Source of the DNA: Rhopalosiphum padi
Taxonomy: Eukaryota; Arthropoda; Insecta; Hemiptera; Aphididae
Reading direction: 5' to 3'
Length of the DNA stretch: 64,000 bases
Assembly: GCF_020882245.1 (NCBI RefSeq)
Contig: NC_083599.1
Span: forward strand, 21,400,865 to 21,464,864
The notes beneath the pieces are model-generated. The model had not been told where the DNA came from. It saw only the letters and a program-made list of their open reading frames with translations, and searched no databases. Within the stretch, counting starts at the first letter, position 1; each line of letters starts with the position of its first letter. Positions 27,016 to 38,839 of this stretch are shown piece after piece. Made by a program: the position numbers and the translations under genes.

Positions 27016-30000
27016 TTATGTGTTTATGTACGAATGTGTGCGTTGTATACGACGCCACAGCAGACGGCAGAATAATATAGACGTACACATTATTATTATA
27101 CGCGTATAAAAGAACCTTGTTGAGGCAGCGCACCCGACTAAACCAAATTAAATATAGTAGGTACGTTACGTTATATGCACGAGTATGTGTGTTTTTGTGT
27201 GTGCATATAGTTTATTTTATATATATACCAGGTTAGGACGAGCATTTAAGCAGTTCAACGCGTGGACACGACAGAGAAATGAGGCGTATAAGTACCCGCG
27301 AGGAACCGTCGCGATCGTATATTAATAATAAATAATAATACATACATAATATACAGAAATATACACGCCCGCTATATATAAGTTTACCCGCCGTACGTAC
27401 GTAATACAGATAATAATAATAACGACGTACCTACCTATATGTATTATGTACGGAGAAATCCGGAAGGTCAGCTTCCGAAGCCGGAGACGTTAAAAAAACT
27501 AAAACGTTTAAACATATACACGGCCGCGATAATAAATTAATGCCCGTGTGTGCGTATATAATACTAGAACATGTACACGTTATAATATTATGTGCGGTGT
27601 CTATAACTTAACCCACGATAGTGTATGATATTATTGTATAGTAGGAGGTACACTCGGCACTCGTCCGTGTCGAATGGATAATACTCGACGACGACGAAGA
27701 CCGTTTAACCGGCGCGCAATATTTGTGATGCGGTAGATATTCAATATATCTACTAGGTACAGGTAGTATTAGATCTAGTCAAGAACTCGAGATAATATCG
27801 TTATTATTTTAAAATATGTCGAGGCAACGTACAATGTTCTGTGTTATTATATTAATATTATAATATCGTACAACACGGGTAGCCGCGTCGTGCTGCACCT
27901 GCATCATATAGTAATATAAGATGCAATCGTTTATGGGGGGATTTATTTTTACTGAAACTTTAATGACTAAATAACAATGTATTAAACTATAATTTATTAA
28001 CAACATACAAATTATTATATCTGACATCCGTATTTAACATTTTTCGACAACCAAATATATAATGTACACCATCATCCCTGTGAATGTCAATATTATGTTA
28101 CACTTATTTCATTCATAATAATTATTGAGAAAGCGAAAGGAGTTCATTAACATTTTCTTGAAATTTTTCAAATCGTAATAGGTATTTTATATTTATCCTT
28201 TTTTTTTAGAAATAATTATTTATCAACCGAACTGAGAAAGTCGCCCTGATGTACAATATATGTTTTGAGTACCTATATCTCTTCATTGAGTAAGTTTCTG
28301 TAATGAACTAAATTAGAATTCAATGATACATACAAAAAAAAAATGTTTCTGAATACAAAATATGGGCATTAATTTATTCGCTGACCTATCCGGTGGCTGG
28401 GTTTGGAGAGAGGACCTATAACTTGACCTATAACTTCAATTTTCGAAATTTTTTAATTACTTTAAGAACAACTAGTTATGAGGTCCCTTGAGTTAAATTT
28501 CCAAACATTTTAAAAAAAAGAATCTTACTGGAACCCCTATCGAATTTGTTACCAAAAACAAACCACGTTCAATGTTAAAGTTTTTTCCTCATTAAAAATT
28601 ATCTTTACATTTGCATAAATACATTAAAAACAAAAACAGACATTGTAAACCAAATACATTAATCGCAAATTTTAATTTTATTTTTACTCATATATTTCTT
28701 AAAATTATTTTAGCTAAACAATTACCCTAATACCGAGACATTCCACCAATGCAAGGCGTTCACACTTCACATTCACTATGTAAATAATAGACCCTGGTTG
28801 TAATATACGACCATGTTCACTGTCCTTTATAGCCATGCGCCAGATTTCATATGTACCTACGTATATAAAAATCTATATAATACATATTATTATTATACAG
28901 GAGGTACTAGCTATATATTATATTGTAATCAAATAATACAAATTCACTCGGTACCATATTTTTTATTTACCTATCCGCTCATGCCGTTTATTTACAGTTC
29001 CATAAATGACAATTGTGACAATAATAGTACACACAAATACATAATATTACATGTGTAGACATCAAAGTGCTCTGCGCGTATCTACCTAACGGCTATAATA
29101 ATATGTATTATTCGGTACCGAATAGCACAATCACGTTGCTCGAAACGATTAATGAATAAATAATGTTATTATAACAGGGATAAAATACTTTTTAAATGTA
29201 TTTCACATGTATGTAGGTACCTATTTCATGTATTTTAATTACTTGAGTGTAAAAAGTATTCAAGTAAAAAATAATATAAATACATTTAAAAACAATTTTC
29301 AAACACTTTTAAATACCAACTGTATGGACTACGAAAGCTTTTCAAGGTTGGAATTTGTCTCAGTAATAGATTTTTTTTGTGATATGAATAGATTTTTATA
29401 TGACGATTTTTTTTAACCGAATGTACAGTCTACAATAGAAAAATTTTCATAGGATCTAGCATAAAAGTTTTAGTACTAGGGAATTTCTTTTAGCATTATG
29501 TATATATTTTTATTTACAAATAAATACCTACATATATATTTAATTCTCAACAACTACGAGCATTATAATATTATTCTTAAAATAGTAGCATATTTTATCA
29601 ATAATACGAATCTGATAATTCTGATGTACGAGAAGGATAATAGATAATTTTGTAAAAACAAATAATTAATTTTGTCAACATGAAATATTTTTTAAAATAT
29701 ATTCTGTGTACTTTATTGGACGCGGATATAATAATATGTACATTGGTATCCTCTACTATGGCAATACGTGATTAAAATAACAAAACACTCGGTAAAAATA
29801 CAAAATAAACAAAATCACGTGTTGACACAGCGATGCGTACGCTCGGTACACGAAATACAAAATATTTAATAATATCGAGTGCAACATTGTATATAAACCA
29901 GTATACACAGTGTATTGCATATAATATATGTAAGGGTTATTGTTTGAAAATTGGCAATTGTGTAAAATTGAAATGGAATATTTATCTCATTAAATCAAAT

Positions 30001-33000
30001 GTTCTAGGTAGTGCAACTTATAATATAATATTTCACGTTTAGCGAGTTATCATTATTATACATAAAATAATAATATAGTAAACGCACATAATATGCAAAA
30101 CGAGTAGTGTTACGATATCAACATCGTATTATATTTTTTACATTGCATTCGGTTGCACAGAATGACAGAACATGATATTATTATGAAATAATGTCCCCAT
30201 CAAAGTTTGTAAGGAGTTTACATAGGCAACTTCAATGACATTTTAAGAAAAATAAAAATATAAACTGAATATTTAGTATTTTATGTTTTTACAATTTTAC
30301 AGGTGGGAGGGGATCCTGTGTAATATTCCCGTTGATGATTGGTTTGTAATACATTTTTATCTTTAATAAATCTAAAATAATAATTCAATAAAAAATGTTG
30401 ACGCAGATCGATTATTAGTAACTATATAATATTATTATATCATTTTTTATTAATTATTATACTCCTGACCTTCTATAGTGCGATTTAAACGCTATCGAAT
30501 AGAAAGATGATATATTTTTAAAAGTATTTAATAGAACAATCTGTTATTAAATATTAATATTTAGTACATTTATCTTACAAATAGAGGAAGAATAAAAAAT
30601 GTGTTTACCTCCTTATAAACATCCACAATTTATTTTTAAGAACTTAATTTTTGAAATTAAATACATACCATTATATTATATAATTTAAACGATGTAACAA
30701 GTGATTTTTTTTTAAATCAAAAACCATTATAAAACGCGACCTGACATACTCGTCTGCAACTTGTCATATTCTATAATCACAGTTTTGTATTATTAACAAA
30801 ACAATAAAATTATTATTATTGTGTAACACGCCGTCCATACGAACCCTTAATACGAATAATATTAGTTTGCTGAAACCGAATGTTAGTGTTTTATATTATG
30901 TTTTTATCTCTTCATAATCTTGTTGAATACTTCCTTTGACGAACATTTATCCTAATTTGTTATTAAAATTACATTATCTGTAGACAGGTTCAACATCACC
31001 TCCTCTCTTTACACGCACATGCATATTTGTGTGTGTTATGGTTAAACTCTTGTCGACAAAAAAAATCTCGGATAGTTGCCTGTTGAACATTATCATATAA
31101 TATTTCTTATTTTCACTGAATTATTCTAATTCATATAATTTAAATATTTTAAAAATTATAATCATAATAATATAATAAATGACATTATAAATACGTGTAA
31201 AGAAGGTTCATCATATTAATATGATAATCAGAACTTATTCAAATTAAATAACAGCAGACTGCAAAAAAAAAATTACTTTATACTTTATAGTGCAGTAGTG
31301 CGAGCGTTTATAATATTATTATTATTACCACATTATTTCTCCGTAAAATTGTAACCGATAGAGATAACAGGTTCTACTTAATATTTTATTAGTGAAATTT
31401 AAAACTATGAGCATTGGAATACGCGTTAGTATGCACTGTTTTCGCCGTATTTCATGATCATACATAGGTATATAATATAATGTTAAAGTTAAAGGTAATA
31501 AGAAATAACCAATAAATAATAATGTTTATATACGTCATGAAAATTATTTAAGTAAACTGTATCTGTGTGTATCAAATTAATATCGTTACGTATAGTATAA
31601 TAATATGGGAAGCCCCAAATTCTTATAAGTAAAGTATATAACGTATCATCAGATGTAATCGCTGTATAAAATTAAGCTTAAGAAAACTATTATAATAATT
31701 TATTAATTTATTGTCGCATTTTCATTTTAAACCTATTTAAAAATAACATTTTCACAATGGCTCCAAAAGAGCGTGTTTGAAATTAGTGGAGGATTATTAT
31801 ACTGATTGATCTTTTCGTAACCTGTATAGTCATAGTGTATACTGTAATACTATTGGTATTTATATGTTCTTCTGATAAATATATACTCCCTTTTAAAATA
31901 AACTAGAAAATAAAATCGTGTTTATTAATTTGATTTTAATTTTAAATCTATGTGATATATAATAGGTTTTACTATGTAGTTTCAAGAACATATCGTTTTT
32001 CTTGCTCCGATAACCCACGTTGAATGTCTAACGTCTAACGTGTTGTGTCTCCCGTATCGTGTCAGATTTCATTTACTGTCGTACTATCTACCTAATGAAT
32101 ATGAATATCAATTTCTTGTCAATAAATGTTAAAATGTTCGTTGTTTAACCACAAATTATTATTTGTATTTTGAAAATTAACTCGATGGTTTAAAATTTCG
32201 AATCTACCTCTTAATAATATATATAAGATATCATTTTTTTAAAATTAATTTGGCACGTTCAACTCAACATTTTTTCACCCGAAAAAATAATTATTAAAAA
32301 CGATCAGTAGGTATACTGATTTATATTTATATATAAGTAGTTATTAATTTGTGTGATATAGAAACACGCATAGGTATAGGCAGGTAAGTAGATTTGTATC
32401 AGTACAGTAAATGAAATAACAATTCCGATTTTATATCATATTATATCTAAATAAATAAATAAATAAACGGGTAAAAATAACGGATTGGATCAGAAATCAC
32501 TCAATATTTTAATAAATCTATATAGTTTAATAGTCTCTTATCATGATTTATCGGACCATGATAACATTTTAGCAAATCATCAAATGAATCAATTTTGATA
32601 CTACACAGTAGTAATATACGTACCATTCTCACGATGTGATATTTACATACAAACATATGCTTATAAGATTAAATTAAAAAACACGGAGGCCTAAATCGAA
32701 AAAAGTCTCACATGATGATCAATTTTTAATAGTAGATAGTCGGGCGGATACCTATTATTACACTCACGGGCGTAAGTATTGATTGATTTAAAATCTTAGT
32801 TGTTATCGTTATAACAATATTATATAGATATACTAAGACTACTGTTGCAACTTGCAAACACGCAGGTAGTTGAATATGATCGGATTAGATCGAGTTTTTG
32901 GTAGGTAATTATTATTTTGGGATAATTTACAACACATATTATAATTCCACAGCAAGCTACACATATTACCTATATTAAAATAATCACTAATCAGATAATG

Positions 33001-33170
33001 TTTTTACGATGTTATATCCATTAAAAAAGTCGTATATTATTGGTACACGTTTTAATTAATTAATTCAACGGATAGATATACTTATTCCTATTTCATTGAT
33101 TGAATAATATTAAATATATACCTATACATTAATAATAAACGTATATAGCATATTTAATTAAAAATCCCTA
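27004..33170. other. Mostly AT-rich non-coding DNA
   Basis: No gene is recognised over more than 6 kb. The first 700 bp are CG-richer. A short direct duplication, GACCTATAACTT repeated twice, lies near 28410-28435. Otherwise TA-rich sequence and A/T homopolymers dominate. Candidate frames (28813-29058, 29207-29416, 29833-30042 plus) have no domain features. Confidence 0.5.
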
Positions 33171-33310
33171 TGCCGGGTTGCATAAACAACCATTAAATAT
33201 ATCAATAGTGAGCTATTGGTTCCTTAAACATGATTTAGTAGTTCATGATTGGTTCATTAAAATTTTAGTGAATTGTAAAATAAATTTTAAATTTTTCATG
33301 CAATCCGGCA
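33171..33310. mobile_element. Small MITE-like element (TGCCGG ends)
   Basis: About 140 bp bounded by inverted repeats: TGCCGGGTTGCATA at the left, and TGCCGGATTGCATG as the reverse complement of the right end. Thirteen positions align with one mismatch. The interior holds two related units (CTATTGGTTCCTTAAA and CATGATTGGTTCATTAAA). There is no coding capacity. No clear target duplication was seen, so its superfamily is not assigned. Confidence 0.6.
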
Positions 33311-33840
33311 TTAACTACGCATTAATTATATATTTATATCCGTATAACCATCACCAAAATTAAAAATAATTGTCATTTTTAACTTTTTTACGAAAAACTT
33401 AAATAAGTAAATTTAAATAACATCAATGTTCTTGTATATAATTGCATATCAAAGGACTAAATTATTAATATTTCCTTTGTCATTGTTTTGTATTTTATAA
33501 ATTTCGTTTGAATTATTAGGTATAAATTATTGTTAAATATTAAAATGCAATTAATTAATTTTCCGAGTACGCGTTCAACGAATGTCTTTCAAATTCATTA
33601 AATTATTACATAGATAATAACATATATTTTACATAATATGGAATTAATCTTTATATGTCAGGTGTTTTAAAATTATTTTTATCTGATTTGCGAAAAAAGA
33701 GAAAAAAAAATTATCGTCGAAAACGTCTCGGACGAAAATAATAATATAACGAGTAAATAAAATCGACCGCCGATCTCGTTACAAATATTATATATTAGTA
33801 AACCATTAATACTATAATAATAAAATGTACGAGGTACTCA
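33311..33840. other. AT-rich non-coding DNA
   Basis: No gene or repeat is recognised between the small MITE and the CpG-rich block. Confidence 0.5.
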
Positions 33841-33841
33841 C

Positions 33842-34440
33842 TTGGTTGACGTACACACGTCGGTGGATTGGCGGAGCGGCAGCAGCAGCAGCAGCAGTAG
33901 CAGCGAGACGAGTAAGTGTTTATGGGTGCGCGGTAAAGTGTACTACCGAGACAGCGGACGGGACGACGAAAAGTTTTCCTGGTCGTTATCACGGCCGTCG
34001 GCGATCGACATAATATACGCGACGGTTATCGTCGGGCAAAGAAAACAACGTAAAATTGGAAAAAAATTTTAAACAAAAAAAAAAAAAAAAAACGAAACGA
34101 AACGAAAAAAAAAATAATCGCGACGAAAAATGATGTCGGAAAATCTTTCGCACGAGATCGACGGCGGTGCGGCGGCGGCAACGAGAAGACGGACGATCAA
34201 CACGCATCGGCGTCACGCGTACGACTGTCGGGACCGTCGGGAAGGGACTGCATTCCAGAAGCCGGTAGTTTTGGCGGCGGCATCGGTAGTCGTGGTAGTG
34301 GCGGCGGCGGCGGCGGCGGCGATTGACGTCGGGTAGGGTTGGTGGCGGTGGGGGGGTGGCGGCGTGTCGAGATATATACGCGCGCCGCGGCCGTCCGGCG
34401 TTATAGTTGCCGACGCTCCCGATAGGGCGGACTCCCGCCA
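33842..34440 (-). promoter_or_regulatory. CpG-rich block, candidate promoter/first exon
   Basis: The most CpG-rich block in the window. It holds an AGC triplet run (about 33881-33905), a GGC run (about 34299-34321), G-runs, and an A-tract at 34074-34115. On the minus strand a TATA-like GTATATATCTCG lies near 34368-34379, and a strong donor GTGAGTACC follows the interval, making a noncoding first exon plausible. It is on the same strand as the adhesion-protein exon about 28 kb away. A GTAAGTGT donor-like site also occurs on the plus strand near 33914, so the direction is uncertain. Long frames across it are Arg/Ala/Ser-rich and look like 5' UTR rather than protein. Confidence 0.4.
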
Positions 34441-34807
34441 CAGATACTGGTTTTACATTATTATTACTATTATTATTATCATATACCTATAGTACGACTT
34501 ACTACTCCCGTCGTCGTCATACTTGTTACTCGTTGTTATTATTATTACACTATAGTAGATATAATATATTATGTATTTTTTTTTCCCAAGTAAACTAGTC
34601 TATGTATACGTATGTATATAGCGACCGAGATTCGAGAGGAAAAAAAAAGTAATAATAATTTGCACCTGCTCCCAATGCCTCGGCACGGCAGCTCGTTTCA
34701 TTACACACACACATAATGTTATTATTTTGTGTATACCTGTACTATACCTACGTAATATTATTATTATACATATAGATGGCTCATCGAGATCTTGTATATT
34801 ATATACG

Positions 34808-36045
34808 TATAATAACAGGGCCGGATTTAGGAGAGGGCCCAGGGGGCCCCGGGCCCCGGGCCCCCACAAAATAAGGGCCTCTTCTCAGTGGAATTTTTTT
34901 AAATATAAAACGGGATAATATAATATTTTAAAAATAGATAAAACCACAACTTCAATAAAAATGTTAATCGTTGATAAAGTCATAAATATATAAATAAATC
35001 TTATTATTAATATACTTGTATATTATAAATTCATAAAAATAAGTTGCGAGTTTACAAATATAAATTTAAAATCGATTATTATGGACATGTATAGCATAGG
35101 ATAATCCCGATTAAATAATATTCGTAATTTGGTATGGTTTTAAATATTGAAAAAAAAAAAAACAAGTTATAAATATACATATACAACTTGTGTATCAAAC
35201 AGCAACAACCAAGTTATCACCAAAAGAAAAATTTAGAATAGAAAGCTTTATTTCAGTAGTTGATCAATTGATAGTATCATTAACCGAAAGAATAGGTGCT
35301 TATGAAACAATTTGTCAACGTTTTGGTTTTTTAAATAAAATTGAAAAATTAGAAACTTCTGAGCTACAATCTGCTGCAAATTATCTTGTTAGCATTTATT
35401 CTAATGATTTAGAATCTTCACTCGGTAACGAACTTATACAGTTCGGTTCATTTGTAAAAATATATATAGAAACACGTAAAGATAATGAGCAATGGGAAAT
35501 GTTTTTATACAGAATTATTGAGGAAAATAATTTACAATGTACATTTCCTAATATAGAAGTAGTACTGCGTATATATTTGGTTTTGATGGTGTCCAACTGT
35601 AGTGGAGAACGATCATTTTCAAAAATGAAGTTAATAAAAAACCGACTACGAACTTCGATGACACAAAGACGACTATCAGAACTTGCATTGTTAAGTATTG
35701 AAAGTGACATACTTAGATCATTAGATTTTTCTCAAGTAGTTGAAAAATTTGCGGCAACAAAATCTCGCAAAGTGATCATATGAATATATTATTATAACAA
35801 TTATTATTTAAGTTCTGTACATATATTATGATAATTGATAGTACATATTATAATCTAATAAATGCAATTTGCTTATTTATTATCTTTATTGTTTCATTAC
35901 AACAAATCATTGTTTTTTCCTAACCAAAATTCTAGTTATTTGGAATTTTGGTTATTAAATATATTATTATGTAATCGAAAAAAATATCTACTTCTAAGGA
36001 TGGGTCCAGGGCCCCCACATTCCTAAATCCGGCCCTGTATAATAA
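34808..36045 (+). mobile_element. hAT DNA transposon, deletion derivative
   Basis: The element proper is 34816-36037 (1222 bp). Its left end reads CAGGGCCGGATTTAGGA and its right end is the exact reverse complement, a perfect 17-bp TIR. It is flanked by TATAATAA at 34808-34815 and 36038-36045, a perfect 8-bp TSD typical of hAT insertion. Next to the TIRs lie GC-rich GGGCCC/CCCGGG subterminal tracts unlike the AT-rich interior. Only a C-terminal transposase fragment is encoded, so it is non-autonomous. The intact TSD and TIRs suggest a fairly recent insertion. Confidence 0.95.
35151..35783 (+). pseudogene. hAT transposase C-terminal fragment (ZMYM1-like)
   Basis: Open frame after an in-frame TGA at 35148-35150. 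No ATG lies near its 5' end; homology begins around the GTG at 35190. It holds the last roughly 200 residues of a hAT transposase of the zinc-finger-MYM-type-1-like group. A helical segment (about 10-110 from the GTG) precedes the hAT dimerisation region with CSGERSFSKMKLIKNRLR, then RLSELALLSIESDI and a basic tail. The zinc finger, the first two catalytic Asp positions and the RW motif are absent. This explains the small element size: the 5' part of the gene has been lost. A CAAACAG site at 35199-35205 could be a remnant splice acceptor. It is called a truncated gene, unlikely to be active. Confidence 0.85.
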
Positions 36046-36503
36046 TACAATAATTATTTAATATGCACGATTTCGGCGGCCGCAGTATTGCCAGTATTAC
36101 TGCAATATAAGCGTGTGCGTTGTAAAATCGTCCTAATACAATATAAAAGCTCACCGAATTGTGGGGGGGGGGGATATTGCGATTCGTTCGATCGAAAAAG
36201 GGTAACCTCCCTAAAACAAAAACACCCTCGTCCCCGTCAGTCCTGCAAATTATTTTTTTTTCTATTCTGCAGTCTGACAATAGTCTAACAGATTATTTGC
36301 AGATTCCGAGTGTTCCGACACAGATGGATTTATTATGATGGTAGTATACACATATATAGGTACCGCTCAACTTATTTCGACCATACCTATTTAATCCCAC
36401 AAACTTTCCTGAATGTGTATACAACTATAAAACAACACGTTCGAGTGAACATATCGTACTAAAATTTAATTTAGTCCCACCTACAAATGTATAGTATTGT
36501 TAA
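36046..36503. other. Non-coding DNA with an 11-G run
   Basis: No gene is recognised. A TATAAAA occurs near 36142 and a run of 11 G lies at 36163-36173. Nothing links them to a transcript. Confidence 0.5.
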
Positions 36504-37009
36504 GGTCCGTGAAGTAGGTCACCCAATTCCATAAGTAAGTCGTTTCTAGCCGTTTTCAATTATTCTCAAAAGTTTAAATCATGACTGTTATTTTTTTTGT
36601 AAAACATGGCCATTTTGTTATTTCAAAGTGTTTGACCTTGCCAAAATATCACGCACAATTAAAAAAATATCTGAGTCACACCTCCCTTAATTGACCAACA
36701 TAAAAAGGAGTTTGCCGTTCTTCATACAGCTTTTGGTTTGAACTTTGACTCTACTTAAATGTATAGTGTTTCCAAATAATGTTTATAAATTGCGCACGAT
36801 ATTTTGGCAAGGTCAAAAACTTAGAAATGATATAACGGCCTAGTTTGCAAAAGTTAGCCGTGGCTTAAACTTTTGTGGACAATTGAAAATGGTTGAACTC
36901 ACAAATTGTATTACACATGGGTGTGTTAACAAATATTTACAAATTACTTACCAATTATTGAGAAAACTTTAGTTAAAAATGTTTTAATTGGGTGGCCAAT
37001 TTACGGGTC
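36504..37009. mobile_element. Large fold-back (inverted-repeat) element
   Basis: Two long imperfect inverted arms of about 160-220 bp (36504-36660 and 36788-37009) flank a loop of about 125 bp. The outer ends are GGTCCGTGAAGTAGGTCACC and, on the reverse complement of the right side, GACCCGTAAATTGGCCACCC. The inner ends are TTTGACCTTGCCAAAATATC on the left and the same 20-mer as the right-arm reverse complement. No coding frame was found. A related single-arm fragment lies near 25.4 kb. TSD and superfamily were not resolved. The RNA would form a long hairpin. Confidence 0.8.
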
Positions 37010-38170
37010 TGCATTATTTTATATAATAATACAGCGACGCGTGAAATAATATTAAAACAATATTGTTAAAATTGATTGTCCTATCTACTAGTACCTATCT
37101 ATATTATAATGAACATTGATTAAAGCACTTCATATTTTTAACGGTACTTAAAGTAACTATAGTAACCCGAAATAAAAATACGGAGGAATTATATTACAAT
37201 TATTAATAATAATAATAAAACACACCACACTGACCCATAATGGTTCAGTGTAAGTTAACAAAATGATTTAATTGTTTTAATTTTACATTTTACCATAACG
37301 AATATTTGTAAGTATACTAAAGTCTAAAATATAATAAATTATTATTGTAGGTATATCACTTATTATATATTTAATAAAATACATAATATTCTGTTTATAT
37401 GGTTTATCTATAATAATAACTATCATATCTGTACATAATATAATATATACTAATTATACGCTATATATATGACTGTTATTATAGGGGAGAATTATGCGTC
37501 TATATTTAAGGAGTATTTTCGTTTCTATATATTATTCTAAAACACTTAAAGGGTGAATTGGTTCTCTTATCCAAATTATTGAAAATGTAAGTCCATTCTT
37601 CGAAGTTCTGGAGCAATTTGCAAGAAATATATGGGCTATGCTAATAGATAATAGGAAATCTAAAAAAAAATAAAAGTTCTGCGCCGGAACGCACGTATAG
37701 TCTACAGTAGTAGATATACCTATAATATATATATATATATACATTGTATAGTAAGTTATAATCGTGTAATATTATTTATATACACGCGGGCTGGCATACT
37801 CTGCTGTACGATCGCTGCAAAGTCCTCGAATTATAATATTATACATTTTATACATTATACTACACGTGTTTTATTATTTTATTATTATTTATTGTATACG
37901 TTTTCTTTTCTTTTTTATATGATTTACGTATTCAAATATTAAGTTAAATATTTATATATTACGCGACGTATGTACTCATTATTATAATATATTAATATTA
38001 TGTATATTATATTATACTTCAACAATATTATTAATCTTACGATTATTTATATATGCGTTTATACGATACGGACCAGTTCTCACGGCACTTGGCACACATT
38101 TTCGGGGGGTCACGTCATCATCCCGATACGACGAGCGTTATAATTATTTTCGACAGTCTACGGGGATCGT
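37010..38170. other. AT-rich non-coding DNA
   Basis: No gene is recognised. TA runs at 37721-37741 and dense ATT/TAT sequence occupy most of it. The stretch near 38050-38170 is CG-richer. Confidence 0.5.
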
Positions 38171-38215
38171 CACACACACACACACGCGCACACACACACA
38201 CGTCACACACACACA
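38171..38215. repeat. Interrupted (CA)n microsatellite
   Basis: CA repeat broken by CGCG and CGT, so less regular than the other dinucleotide arrays. Confidence 0.9.
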
Positions 38216-38534
38216 ACGGCGCATGTATAAGCAGTGGAAATTCTATAGGTATAGATAATGGCATAATGCGTGTTTGAGCGTAATTAAATTGCCCGGGAAA
38301 CGCGTGGCATAATATAATATTATAACAACTTTACAGATAATTCGACGATTAACGATATTTTATGTATAACAAATATATTGTTATTATTATATAGTATTAC
38401 AACTAATAGGCGTATGATATATTATTATACGTATGATATCCGACACCAGAAAAATGAAAATAAAAATCATCTACGAACAAGATTTATATGTTCGTTTTAA
38501 TGTTTTATTACGTATGTAGATAGATACTATATGA

Positions 38535-38839
38535 CAGTGGATCCCAGCCTTTTTCATCCTACGCCCCCTTGTAAGTTTTCAAAAATCTCACCCCTCCTAA
38601 AATTTGTTTAGGCGAATTTTTTTTATTTTTTTTTTTGTGAGCCATACATATAAATCATTCAAAATAACTATATATTATATAACTATTTACTTGTATTATT
38701 TTAAATATTTATTATAAATCAACTTACGAAGTAATAATATTAAATATAAGAAAAAAATATTGAATATAAAAACAAAAATATTAATATTTGAATATCCCCC
38801 CCGAGCCTACTCTAAATTTCACCCAGTTGGGAACCACTA
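38535..38839. mobile_element. hAT-like MITE, AT-rich interior
   Basis: The left end CAGTGGATCCCAGCC and the reverse complement of the right end TAGTGGTTCCCAACTGGG are imperfect inverted repeats of the CAGTGGTTCCCAA type common among hAT elements. Both ends are followed by C-rich tracts (CGCCCCC and CCCCCCC). The interior is very AT-rich and non-coding. I could not find a convincing 8-bp TSD, so exact limits are approximate. Confidence 0.65.

Noticed and set aside
26831..27133. 100-codon minus-strand frame with Thr-His repeat
   Set aside because: It is the translation of a (TG)n microsatellite, with no domain features.
33989..34441. 150-codon minus-strand frame, Arg/Pro/Phe-rich
   Set aside because: Created by CpG-rich and homopolymer sequence lacking stops. 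It looks like a 5' UTR or promoter region, not a protein.
35396..35710. 104-codon minus-strand frame
   Set aside because: Antisense shadow of the hAT transposase fragment.
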